A DNA stretch of 33,841 bases from Bacteroidales bacterium (lineage in GTDB: Bacteria; Bacteroidota; Bacteroidia; Bacteroidales; P3). The stretch lies in NCBI GenBank assembly GCA_024400545.1, contig JAKSMO010000027.1, positions 1 through 33,841 of the forward strand. Direction: 5' to 3'. Position 1 is the stretch's first letter; every line of letters starts with the position of its first letter. Positions 5,228 through 14,196 of the stretch are shown here, piece by piece. The notes under the pieces are model-generated. The model was not told the DNA's origin, ran no database searches, and worked only from the letters and a program-made list of their open reading frames with translations. Position numbers and translations under genes: made by a program.

Positions 5228-7331
5228 CTACTTCATCAGTCCGCGGTCGCGGAGGAGGGGGGTGACGCTGGGCTCCTGGCCACGGAACTCGACATACATC
5301 TGCATGGGTTCGATGGTGTTGCCGCTCTCGAGGATATGGCGGAACTTGCGGGCGAGGTCGGGGTTGTAGAGGTCGCCGCTCTCAACGAAGGCAGCAAAGG
5401 CATCGTGGTCGAGGATTGCCGTCCAGGTGTAGCTGTAGTATCCAGCATCGTAGCCAGTGGTGAAGATGTGCTGGAAGTAGGGGCTCTTGTAGCGGCTGAT
5501 GATCTCGGGGATGAGGCCGATGGAGTTGAGGTAGTTCTGCTCGAAGGCATTGGCATCGATAGGCTGCTTGGCGGTGATGCCGTGGTAGGCCATATCGAGG
5601 AGGGAGGCTGCGAGGAGCTCGGTATTGATGAAGCCCTGGCCATAGGTGGCGGCAGCGGCGATCTTGGCAATAAGCTCGTCGGAGATAGGCTCGCCGGTCT
5701 TGTAATTCTTAGCGTAGGTCTTCATGACCTGGGGGTGACGGCACCAGTTCTCCATAATTTGAGAAGGCAGCTCAACGAAATCGCGCGGTACGGAAGTGCC
5801 GGCCAGCGAGGGATAGGTGCACTTGCTCAGCAAGCCGTGGAGGGCATGGCCGAACTCGTGGAAGAGGGTCTCGCTCTCGTCGAAATTGAGCAGCGAAGGC
5901 TTGTCGGCAGTAGGTTTGGTGAAGTTGCACACCACCTGGATGATGGGGATGATATTCTGGCCCTGCTGGTTGACTTTCTGGCCGCGGAATTCGGTCATCC
6001 AGGCACCGCTGCGCTTGCTGGCGCGGGGATGGAAGTCCATGTAGAGAATGCCGATAACCTGGTCGCCGTCGATCACCTCGTAAGCGGTGGCCTCCTTATC
6101 GTAGTTGGGCAGCTCGTCGTTTTGGCGGAAAGTGATGCCATAGAGCTTGGTGGCGGTGTTGAAAGCACCTTGGAGCACATTCTGGAGCGAGAAGAAGGGG
6201 CGCACGATGCTATCTTCGAGATCGTATTTCTCCTTGCGGAGCTTTTCGGAATAGAAGCGCCAATCCCAGGGCTCGAGTTTAGCGGTAGCGTCGTCGGCCT
6301 TGATCATCTTCTGATACTCGGCGCATTCCTCTTTGGCCTTGGCGAGGGCGGGAGTCCAGATCTGCATGAGGCAGTTGGTCACGTTTTGGGGAGTCTTGGC
6401 CAGACAATTGTCGAGCACATAGTCGGCATGAGATTGGAAGCCGAGGATGTTGGCACGTTCGAGGCGGAGATTGGTGAGGGTGTCGATGATGCCGGTATTG
6501 TCAAACTCGCCACCATTGCAGCGGTTGGCGTAGGCCTCCCACATCTGCTGGCGCAGGGCGCGGTCCTCGCAGTTCTGCATGAAAGGTTCCCAGCTGGGGA
6601 GATTGAGGCGGAAGACGAGTTTGCCCTTGGTGTCGGCTTGCTGGTCGGCCTCTTCCTTAGCGGCGGCAATCTGGTCGGGGGTGAGGCCGGCGGGAGCCTG
6701 GTCGAGCACGAGCTGGTAGGCGTTGGTGGCCTTGAGCACATTTTGAGCGAAGCGGTTGGTGAGGTCGGCAATCTTGGTGTTGAGCTCGCGGAAACGGGCC
6801 TGCTGAGCCTCGGGCACATTGGCACCATTGCGGACGAAGCCCTTGTAGGTCTCGTCGAGGAGGCGCATCTGCTCACCGGTTGAGGTTGAGACTTTCGCGC
6901 TGGTCGTAAACAGCCTTGATGCGGGCAAAGAGCTTGGCGTTGAGAGCGATATTGTCGCCGTGCTCGCTGAGGAGGGGAGTCACCTTGTTGGTGATATCCT
7001 CCATCTCATCGTTGTTTTCGCACTCGCTGAGATTGAAGAAAACGCCGCTGACAGTGTTGAGGAGCTCGCCGGAATACTCGTAGGCGAGGATAGTGTTTTC
7101 GAAGGTAGGAGCCTCGGGGTTGTTGACGATGGCGTCGATCTCGGCGATCTGACGTTTCATACCCTCCTCGAAAGCGGGGAGATAATGCTCAGTTTTGATT
7201 TTAGCAAAATCGGGGATCTCGTAAGGAGTGCCCCATTCGGAGAAGAAAGGATTGTCCATGTTTTTTTTGCAACCCGTGGCCAGCAGCGTGAGCGCTGCAA
7301 AGCTGAGGGCTAATAATTTAGTTGTTTTCAT
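5228..7331 (-). pseudogene. dcp: M3-family peptidyl-dipeptidase (Dcp-like) lipoprotein, split by a +1 frameshift
   Basis: Two frames together give one M3 metallopeptidase of about 700 residues. The first (7331 to about 6881) begins with a signal peptide and lipobox LLATGC, so it is a periplasmic or outer-membrane-facing lipoprotein, and carries the M3 N-terminal helical region (NPFFSEW, YLPAFEEGM). The second (about 6880 to 5228) continues with GEQMRLLDETYKGFVRNG and holds the zinc site HEFGHALHG, with YHGIT and GYDAGYYSY motifs of the substrate cleft near the C-terminus. Minus-strand CTCAACCGGTGAG at about 6876-6888 runs into TGA; removing one base gives NLTGEQ, the expected join. Either one extra base was introduced during sequencing or assembly, or the gene is newly broken. 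All other motifs are intact, so decay is recent at most. Dcp enzymes remove C-terminal dipeptides from peptides. Confidence 0.85.
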
Positions 7332-7543
7332 GTTGATTGTTATTTTATATTATCGATTAGCTAAAAAATTAATGAACCTAATAGAATTAAAAAATTAAAA
7401 ATAAAGAATAAAGAGCGAAAATTAATGAATTAATTAATAAAAAATAATTAAGTGAACTACCCAACTTCAAAACTCCCAAACTCCTAAACTCCTAAACTCC
7501 TAAACTTATAACCTCATAACCTTTCAATTTTCCACTTTCCACT
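7332..7543. repeat. AT-rich spacer with short tandem CTCCTAAACT units
   Basis: This spacer between the M3 peptidase start and the thioredoxin-like gene stop holds an A/T-only-like stretch (7355-7450) and then tandem AACTCCTAAACT/TAAACTTATAACC units (about 7455-7530). The latter resemble the tail of the intergenic repeat family but lack its GCGGGAGCC core. I see no TAnnTTTG box for the peptidase gene here. Confidence 0.5.
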
Positions 7544-8968
7544 TTAAAGCCCTTCGCCGCAGATACCTTTGATGATATCCTCGATGTTGCCCTCGCCGAG
7601 TTTTTTGGCTTGGATGATATTATTCTCGTCGATGAGATAGATTTGGGGCGTGGAAGTGATATCATACACATCGTGCCAATCGACATTAGCCTCGCCACCG
7701 TCGAGACTGAGCCATGCGGGATGATTCATATTGTGCTTTTTGAGGAACTCCTTCCACTCCTGGCGGGTTTTGTCGTCGGGTTCGGAGAGGATAGTGAAGG
7801 CGGCGATGTCGTATTGGTCGCGATACTTCTCGAAAACCTCGTAAACGGTGGGAATCACATGCTTGCAGTGGCCGCAGGACGGCGACCAGAAGACAAGGAG
7901 TTTCCACTTGGAAGGCATAGCGTGGAGAGAGTGGGGCACGCGGAGGGTATCGTAGAGCACGAGCTCGGGGGCCTCTTTGCCGATGAGCAGGCGCTCCCAT
8001 TTGGCGGCACGCATCGACTCCTTTTCGATAGAGCTGGGAGAAGACCAGAAATTGAGGTCGGAGGCAAAATAATTTTTGACCATGTGGACATAAATCTGGT
8101 CATAAACCATGATGTTGGACTGGAGGTATTTCTGGGTGAGGTTGATGACGAGATATTGGAAGATATTGGGCGAGTTTTTGGCCCGTTGGAGGAGGGGATC
8201 GATGTGGGAAATGATGACCTCGGGGCTGGCGTATTTGAGGATATTGTCGAAATAATTCATCACACGGTCGGAGAATACCTTCTCGGGAGTGTAGATGATG
8301 GCGTTGTTTTCGAGGGGGATATTGTCGAAATAATGGTCGAGATAGTACTCGCGGCGCTGCCTGTCGGTGAGCTTGTTGCCCTGGCTGTCGTACTCGGGGG
8401 GGTAGACATCCTTGGTGCAGGTCATCATGATGGAGAGGAACGACTCGGGGTGGGTTTCGATAATATTGAGGCGCAGACTGTCGAGACGGCGGTACTGGCT
8501 GTTGCGATAGGTGACGAAGGCGGCAGAATCCATGCGGGTGGAGAGACTATCGATTTGATGGATGATGGCCGACTGCTGGCGGTGGAAGTTGAAGAAGAGC
8601 TCGTTTTGGGCGCTGCCCTTGGTGGTCATGTGGGCAGTCCAGTCCTTCTCGTTGGTCTCGAAATGGAAAAAAGGTTTCTCGCCATAGACGACAAACTCGA
8701 CATAATTGCCGCGGGCGTTGGCAAAGAAACAGAGACCCTCGGGCAGTTTCTGCTTGTCGCTGGAGAAATGGAACAGACCTTTTTTGTCGAGATAGGCAGT
8801 ATCGATGACCCGGTTGCCCTTGCCGTAATAGTGGCCGAGGAGCAGCATGGTGTCGCGCCCGTGGTTGATTTTGACGGTGAGGTCGTAGTTGTTTTTTTTC
8901 TTGGCCTGCACGGGAAGAGTGAGCACGAGGGCAAGAAGGACGAGGAGGATTTTATTCATGGATTTCAT
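7544..8968 (-). CDS. Thioredoxin-fold protein with DUF4369/DUF5106-like N-terminal region
   Basis: The 474-residue protein starts at the ATG at 8968, two bases after the stop of the upstream gene; a longer upstream frame is open but lacks protein character. Residues 1-22 are a signal peptide. Residues about 28-110 look like a DUF4369-type beta domain, 120-320 a helical DUF5106-like region, and 330-474 a TlpA/ResA-type thioredoxin fold with the active site CGHC at 365-368 and cis-proline P441 in TSTPQ. It should act in the periplasm as a disulfide reductase or oxidase; substrates are unknown. The tight coupling to the FAD/Fe-S dehydrogenase suggests translation as a pair, though a joint function is only inferred. 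Confidence 0.88.
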   Translation of the reverse strand: MKSMNKILLVLLALVLTLPVQAKKKNNYDLTVKINHGRDTMLLLGHYYGKGNRVIDTAYLDKKGLFHFSSDKQKLPEGLCFFANARGNYVEFVVYGEKPFFHFETNEKDWTAHMTTKGSAQNELFFNFHRQQSAIIHQIDSLSTRMDSAAFVTYRNSQYRRLDSLRLNIIETHPESFLSIMMTCTKDVYPPEYDSQGNKLTDRQRREYYLDHYFDNIPLENNAIIYTPEKVFSDRVMNYFDNILKYASPEVIISHIDPLLQRAKNSPNIFQYLVINLTQKYLQSNIMVYDQIYVHMVKNYFASDLNFWSSPSSIEKESMRAAKWERLLIGKEAPELVLYDTLRVPHSLHAMPSKWKLLVFWSPSCGHCKHVIPTVYEVFEKYRDQYDIAAFTILSEPDDKTRQEWKEFLKKHNMNHPAWLSLDGGEANVDWHDVYDITSTPQIYLIDENNIIQAKKLGEGNIEDIIKGICGEGL

Positions 8969-8970
8969 TG

Positions 8971-11811
8971 TTATTGTTCGCATAAAAATTGGTAGAGGAT
9001 TTGGATGGGGTGTACGGCATGGATGCCGGTGCCATCGAGTATTTGCTGGCGGCAGCTGGTGCCGGGGGCGGCAACGAGGGTGGGATGCTGACCCTCGGCA
9101 GCGGGGGTGACAGCACGGCGGAGGGTGGGGAAGAGCAGCATTTCGCCGATGGCGATGGAGGTTTGGTAGTGCTCTTTCTCGTAGCCGAAGGAGCCCGCCA
9201 TACCACAGCAGCTGCTGGGGATGACATGCAGACGGCAGCCCTTGAGGAGGCGAAGCATGGCGGCGGTGTGCTCGATGCCGACAAGCGATTTTTGATGGCA
9301 ATGGCCATGAAGCCAGATTTCGACTTCGGTGGATTGGAATTGTTGGGCAGTGATATGGCCACGGGCCACTTCGCGCATGATGAATTCGTCGTAGAGGAGG
9401 CAGTTTTTGCCCAACTGCTCGGCATCGGCATGCAGATGGGGGGGCACGAGCTGAGGATATTCGTCGCGGAAGGAGAGTATGCAGCTGGGTTCGATGCCGA
9501 CAAGCGGTGTATCGGAGCTAACAAGGTGGCGGAGGCGGCGCACATTGCGGGTGGCAAACTTGGATGCCAGCCGGAGGCAGCCTTTGGAGATGGCGGCGCG
9601 GCCGCTCTCGACGGTATTGGGTATGATAACTTTGTATCCCAACGAGGTGAGCAGTTTGGCAAAGGTGAGGCCCAACTCGGCTTCTTGCAGATTGGTGAAT
9701 TCGTCGGCAAAAAGATACACCCGTGGGGCATCTTTGCCTACTTTATGCCGGCGCAGATATTGCCGGACCAAACTGCGCATGGTGCGCGGCGAGAGGGTGG
9801 GGATGCTGCGCTGGGGCGCAAAGGAGACCATGCGCTTGATGACAGCGGAGGACCACTGCCGGGTGGCAAAGTAGTTGTAGAGCGGGCGGACGAGGTGGCC
9901 GATACGCTCGACGGCAGCCATACGCGCCACCATCCAACTGCGGAAGGGGGTGCCGTGCTGGCGGTAGAGCATTTGCAGCACTTGGGCGCGGATCAAGGTC
10001 ATATCGACATTGGAGGGGCACTCGCCCTTGCAGCCCTTGCAAGCCAGGCAGCTGTAGAGCACTTCCTCTAAGAGCTCGCGCTCCTGCTGGCTGCCGCCCA
10101 TGGAGGAATCAAGCCCCCGGGTGAGTACCTCGCGAAGCACGTTGGCCCGGCCTCGGGTGGAGAGAAGTTCGTCGTGTGAGACTTTGAAGGCGGGACACAG
10201 GGTGCCGCCAATGGCATTGCTCTTGCGGCAGTCGCCGGCACCATTGCACTGCTCGATGAGGCACATGAGGTCGTGATTGGTGCAGCGGTATTGCTGGTTG
10301 ATGTCATAGCGCAACGACTCGTCCATGGGGGGCGCATCGACAATCTTGTTCATATTGAAGAGTCCGTCGGGGTCCCAACATTGCTTGAGCTGGCGCATAA
10401 GCTGATAGACCTCCTGGCCATACATGAGGGGGATGAACTCGGCCCGCAGGCGGCCGTCGCCATGTTCGCCACTGAGGCTGCCGTGGTGCTTTTTGACCAA
10501 GAGGGCAGACTCCCGTGCCACCTGGCGGAAACGTTTGCGATCGTGGGGATCCTTGACATTGAGGATGGGGCGCAGGTGCAGTTCGCCAGTGCTGATATGG
10601 CCGTAATAGACACAGCTCATGTGGAGGCGGTCCATCATTTGCTGAAAATCGGCAAGATAGTCGGGCAGACGTTCGGGGGCGACGGCGGTATCTTCAATAA
10701 CCCCAATGGGCTTGTTGTCGCCTTTGACACCGGTGAGAACACCCAGACCTGCTTTGCGCAAGGCCCAAACGCGGCTGATATCTTGGCCATAGACACGGCT
10801 GCAATGATAGGCAAGGCCTTGCTGGAGGAGCTCCTGCTCCATGGCATTGGCATGAGCGTCCATATCGGGGCCGTTGAACTCGGCTATGATAAGGGCGGCA
10901 GGCTGGCCTTGGATAAAGAAGCGGTTTCGGTCTTGGGTGCGATTGTTGCGGCAGAGCTCAAGTATCTGACCGTCCATGAGTTCCACGGCCACAGGGCTGT
11001 GGCGCAGGGCCACAAGGTTGGCGTGATAGCTTTTGGGCAGACTGTCGCAATGGGCGCAGAGCACCATTTGCTCGGCGGGGGGGATGGGGTCGAGCGATAT
11101 TTTGATGGCGGTGACGAAGCACAGGGTGCCCTCGCTGCCGCAGATGAGTTTGGCAAGGTCGATATTGTTGCCCTCGATGGCCTCGTCGATAGCATAGCCG
11201 CAGCTACGGCGGCGGAGCGACTTATCGGGGAAATTATCGGCGATGAGCTGTCGGATTTCAGGGTCGGACTGCCATTGTTTGAGCTGCTGGATGATTTGAT
11301 TGAACAGCGGGCTGCCCTGGGTGTGGGCAGTGGAGAAATGAGAGCCGTCGGCCAGGATGCCCTGCAACTCGAGCACATGATGGCGGGTGCTGCCATAGAC
11401 GAGGGAATGGGTGCCACACGAATTGTTGCCCACCATGCCGCCAATACAACAACGATTGGAAGTGGAGGTTTCGGGACTGAAGAATAGTCCGTAAGGACGG
11501 AGGAAGAGGTTGAGCTCGTCGCGAACGACACCGGGCTCGACCCATACCCATCGCTCCTCTTTGTTGAATTTGAGTATGTGGTTGAAATGGCGACTGATAT
11601 CCACCACTATGCCGCTGCCCACCACCTGGCCGGCAATGCTGGTGCCCCCCGCCCTGGGAATGAGGTGGGTGTGGCGTTGGCGAGCCTCTTGGAGCAGTTC
11701 GACAATGTCCTGTTCGTTTTTGGGATAGGCTACGCCCATCGGCATCTCACGATAGGCGGAGGCGTCGGTGGCATAGGCTATGCGGTGATGGGGGTCGGTG
11801 AATATCTGCAT
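8971..11811 (-). CDS. FAD-binding and Fe-S D-2-hydroxyacid dehydrogenase (Dld/GlcD-GlpC fusion, YdiJ-like)
   Basis: The 946-residue protein joins a GlcD-like flavin half to a GlpC-like iron-sulfur half. FAD is bound through the PCMH loop PRAGGTSIAGQ (52-62). The C-terminal flavin-domain motifs GHISTGELHLRP (404-415) and SGEHGDGR (447-454) mark the substrate site of D-lactate, glycolate and D-2-hydroxyglutarate dehydrogenases. Cluster ligands appear in CNGAGDC (522-528) with C539, and in CLACKGCKGECP (588-599). A CCG-type motif, SSCCGMAGSFGYEKEH, lies near 860-880. It oxidises a D-2-hydroxyacid and passes electrons through the clusters, probably to quinone at the inner membrane. It sits 7 nt after wbpI and 2 nt before the thioredoxin-like gene, so it is probably co-transcribed. 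The exact substrate cannot be read from sequence. Confidence 0.92.
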   Translation of the reverse strand: MQIFTDPHHRIAYATDASAYREMPMGVAYPKNEQDIVELLQEARQRHTHLIPRAGGTSIAGQVVGSGIVVDISRHFNHILKFNKEERWVWVEPGVVRDELNLFLRPYGLFFSPETSTSNRCCIGGMVGNNSCGTHSLVYGSTRHHVLELQGILADGSHFSTAHTQGSPLFNQIIQQLKQWQSDPEIRQLIADNFPDKSLRRRSCGYAIDEAIEGNNIDLAKLICGSEGTLCFVTAIKISLDPIPPAEQMVLCAHCDSLPKSYHANLVALRHSPVAVELMDGQILELCRNNRTQDRNRFFIQGQPAALIIAEFNGPDMDAHANAMEQELLQQGLAYHCSRVYGQDISRVWALRKAGLGVLTGVKGDNKPIGVIEDTAVAPERLPDYLADFQQMMDRLHMSCVYYGHISTGELHLRPILNVKDPHDRKRFRQVARESALLVKKHHGSLSGEHGDGRLRAEFIPLMYGQEVYQLMRQLKQCWDPDGLFNMNKIVDAPPMDESLRYDINQQYRCTNHDLMCLIEQCNGAGDCRKSNAIGGTLCPAFKVSHDELLSTRGRANVLREVLTRGLDSSMGGSQQERELLEEVLYSCLACKGCKGECPSNVDMTLIRAQVLQMLYRQHGTPFRSWMVARMAAVERIGHLVRPLYNYFATRQWSSAVIKRMVSFAPQRSIPTLSPRTMRSLVRQYLRRHKVGKDAPRVYLFADEFTNLQEAELGLTFAKLLTSLGYKVIIPNTVESGRAAISKGCLRLASKFATRNVRRLRHLVSSDTPLVGIEPSCILSFRDEYPQLVPPHLHADAEQLGKNCLLYDEFIMREVARGHITAQQFQSTEVEIWLHGHCHQKSLVGIEHTAAMLRLLKGCRLHVIPSSCCGMAGSFGYEKEHYQTSIAIGEMLLFPTLRRAVTPAAEGQHPTLVAAPGTSCRQQILDGTGIHAVHPIQILYQFLCEQ

Positions 11812-11818
11812 GGGATAT

Positions 11819-12952
11819 TTATGAGAGATAATCTACAATGGTTTGGAGTATCTTTTCGGAAGCGTGGGCGTCGCCAAAAAGGTGGGGGAAGCTGACGGGA
11901 TGGTCGACGAGCTGGCGGTAGGCATCGATGATGCGCTGCTGATCGGCATCGGCAATGATGCCGGCTCCGTGGTTGACAATCTCCACCCATTCGGTTTCGG
12001 GACGCAGAATGACGCAGGGCTTTTCGAAGAAAAAAGCCTCTTTCTGCACACCGCCACTATCGGTCATCACGATGCGCGCATTCTGTTCAAGAAGGTTGAT
12101 TTCGAAGAATGTGGCAGGAGGGATGAAACGGATGGAGGCGGATTGGAGGAAGGGCGAGTTGGCACTTTCGAGTATCTTGCGGGTGCGGGGATGCAAGGGG
12201 AGTATGACAGGGATGTTATCGTGCTCGGCAATGGTGGAGAGCGCCGAAAGGATGGCATTGAGACGGGTGGGGGAGTCGGTATTGTTGTCGCGATGGATGG
12301 TGGCCAGGATGTAGCCATTGGGCTGGAGGCCGAGGCTGTTGAGAATGGTGCAACGCTCGCGGGCCAGGGAGGCGAAATAGATGCTGTTGTCGTACATCAC
12401 ATCGCCGCAGTTGCATACCCGACGATGTTTGTTGTTTTTGAAAGTAGCAGGACTGGTGGCGAAGCCTTCGCGGCAGAGGTTGTCGACGGCCGTTTGCGTG
12501 GGAGCAAAGCAGATGCTGGCCAGCTGGTCGCAGACTATGCGGTTGACCTCTTCGGGCATGGCCATATTGAACGAACGCAGACCGGCTTCGATATGGAACA
12601 CAGGCACATGGATCTTGGATGCGGCTACGGCTCCAGCAAGGGTGGAGTTGGTGTCGCCGTAGAGGATGATGCCGTCGAAAGGTTCGGAAAGCAGGGTTTG
12701 CTCGATGCCGGCAATCATCTTGGCGGTCTGCTCACCATGACGACCGGAACCCACACCCAGGTTGAAATGGGGGGCGGGGATGCCGAGCTCGTCGAAAAAG
12801 ACTTGCGACATATTGGCGTCGTAGTGCTGGCCGGTATGCAGGATCTTCTCTTCGATTTGCTGGTGGAAGACGTTCCGCACAGCTCGGCTGATGGCTGCGG
12901 CTTTGATGATTTGGGGGCGTGCGCCTATGACGGTAAGCAGTTTGATAGACAT
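11819..12952 (-). CDS. wbpI: Non-hydrolysing UDP-sugar 2-epimerase, WbpI-like
   Basis: The 377-residue protein has the full GT-B-fold 2-epimerase signature: IGARPQIIKAA (9-19), GDTNST (99-104), HIEAGLRSF (120-128), ATIHRDNNTD (217-226) and TDSGGVQKEA (297-306). WecB (UDP-GlcNAc to UDP-ManNAc) and WbpI (UDP-GlcNAc(3NAc)A to UDP-ManNAc(3NAc)A) share this fold. I favour WbpI because the ARPQxIKAA and SGRHGEQT stretches look WbpI/WlbD-like and because wbpA, wbpB and wbpE homologues lie in the same run. It is separated from the upstream glycosyltransferase by 8 nt and from the downstream dehydrogenase by 7 nt. WecB remains the alternative. Confidence 0.85.
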   Translation of the reverse strand: MSIKLLTVIGARPQIIKAAAISRAVRNVFHQQIEEKILHTGQHYDANMSQVFFDELGIPAPHFNLGVGSGRHGEQTAKMIAGIEQTLLSEPFDGIILYGDTNSTLAGAVAASKIHVPVFHIEAGLRSFNMAMPEEVNRIVCDQLASICFAPTQTAVDNLCREGFATSPATFKNNKHRRVCNCGDVMYDNSIYFASLARERCTILNSLGLQPNGYILATIHRDNNTDSPTRLNAILSALSTIAEHDNIPVILPLHPRTRKILESANSPFLQSASIRFIPPATFFEINLLEQNARIVMTDSGGVQKEAFFFEKPCVILRPETEWVEIVNHGAGIIADADQQRIIDAYRQLVDHPVSFPHLFGDAHASEKILQTIVDYLS

Positions 12953-12960
12953 GGCCGTAA

Positions 12961-14187
12961 CTATATAGTATTATTTATATTATCAATGAATTGCTGAGAA
13001 AGTGAGGTGTAATTGAGGTGGCTGCAGGCATAGTCGTGACCCAACTGACCTATGGCATTGCGCTGTTGCGCGGTGAGTTGGGAGAGCTGCACGATGGCTT
13101 GGGCCACCTGAACGACATTCTCGGCCTCCACCTGGAGTCCGCAACCTACCTTTTCCACTAGGCTATGTGGCTCATCGACAGAGAAGATGATGGGCCGTGA
13201 GGCCATCATGTAGTCGGTGATTTTATTGAAAGAGGTGCCGTATTGATGCAAGATGCTGTGGACACCCCCCGCATAGCAGATGTCGAAATGCTGCAGGAGC
13301 AGGGGTATGGTGTTTTTGGGAACAGGGGGCAGGAAATAGGTATTGTGCAACTGAAGCTGCTGGGCTAACTGTTGCAGTTCCTCTTTTTGGGGCCCTTGAC
13401 CCACAAGTACGAAGGCTAGGTTGCTGCGGTCGGCCAGCTGGTGAGCCGCGCGCAGGAGGATGTCCATAGCGGTGGATTGGGTGTGGCCACCGGCAAAACC
13501 AATGATAATCTTGCCTTCGGAATGGAGCTGGCGGATCAGTTGGCTGTGGCTTGGGGGCAGCGACAGGGTGTCGAGATTCTCCCATTCGTCGAGAAGGAAG
13601 CCGTTGGGTATGCAGCAGAAGCGCGATTTGGGGAGTCCGTGACGCTTCATGTGGGGATAGGTCTTATCGGGAATGGAGACAACAAGGTGGCTGTGGCGGT
13701 AGGCGTAATTCTCGCCCCGTTGCAGCAGCCAGATAAAAGGATGCCAGGGTGAATAGCCGCCAATAATCATGGGCGACAGCGGCCAGAGGTCGTGGACTTC
13801 ATACACCAGTTTGGCGTGACACCTGCGGGCGATATAGTGACAGGGGTAGAGGTCGAAGGTATAGACCGACGAAGCGATGACAACATCGGGGCGCAGGGCC
13901 ACCAGTTCGTTTTTGTGCTTGAACACTTGCATAACAAACTGGAACATAGAGATGACTCGCGCCGCCCCATTGCCCTGGTATTGGCGGGTGGGAAGCCAGA
14001 GATACTCGATGCCATCCACTATCTCGCGGCCGGGGGTGGGCTGCTGCTTGCGTAGGTGGGAGAACGAGGCTCCTACGATGGTGACACGGTGTCCCATCTT
14101 CACCCATTCACGCCCCATATAGTAGGAACGGAACTCCATTCCATATTGGGGTGTGCCGGCATAGTGGCTGATCATGAGTATGTTCAT
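12961..14187 (-). CDS. GT4 family glycosyltransferase, WbuB-like
   Basis: The 408-residue protein is a GT-B retaining glycosyltransferase. Its N-terminus, MNILMISHYAGTPQYGMEFR, followed by YYMGREWVKMGHRVTIV, is characteristic of the WbuB group (L-FucNAc transferase of O-antigen clusters) and relatives. The sugar-nucleotide domain has GFAGGHTQSTAMDILLRA (about 254-271) and a late E-x7-E-like region around residue 340. It lacks membrane segments and should act on the cytoplasmic face on a lipid-linked acceptor. The WbpM-like dehydratase at 21585 could supply a FucNAc- or QuiNAc-type donor, but that is inferred. It lies 9 nt after wbpE. Confidence 0.85.
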   Translation of the reverse strand: MNILMISHYAGTPQYGMEFRSYYMGREWVKMGHRVTIVGASFSHLRKQQPTPGREIVDGIEYLWLPTRQYQGNGAARVISMFQFVMQVFKHKNELVALRPDVVIASSVYTFDLYPCHYIARRCHAKLVYEVHDLWPLSPMIIGGYSPWHPFIWLLQRGENYAYRHSHLVVSIPDKTYPHMKRHGLPKSRFCCIPNGFLLDEWENLDTLSLPPSHSQLIRQLHSEGKIIIGFAGGHTQSTAMDILLRAAHQLADRSNLAFVLVGQGPQKEELQQLAQQLQLHNTYFLPPVPKNTIPLLLQHFDICYAGGVHSILHQYGTSFNKITDYMMASRPIIFSVDEPHSLVEKVGCGLQVEAENVVQVAQAIVQLSQLTAQQRNAIGQLGHDYACSHLNYTSLSQQFIDNINNTI

Positions 14188-14196
14188 GGCGGACTG

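Noticed and set aside
5336-6883. A 515-codon open frame on the plus strand
   Set aside because: It is antisense to the M3 peptidase carrying HEFGH. The predicted protein is repetitive in Gly, Val, Leu and Glu and matches no family.
6870-6930. Programmed ribosomal frameshifting in the Dcp-like gene
   Set aside because: No slippery heptamer or downstream pseudoknot was evident, and M3 peptidases are not known to use recoding. A simple indel explains it.
10273-11487. A 404-codon plus-strand frame opposite the FAD/Fe-S dehydrogenase
   Set aside because: It is an antisense shadow with no recognisable motif. The minus-strand protein has complete FAD and cluster motifs over the same bases.
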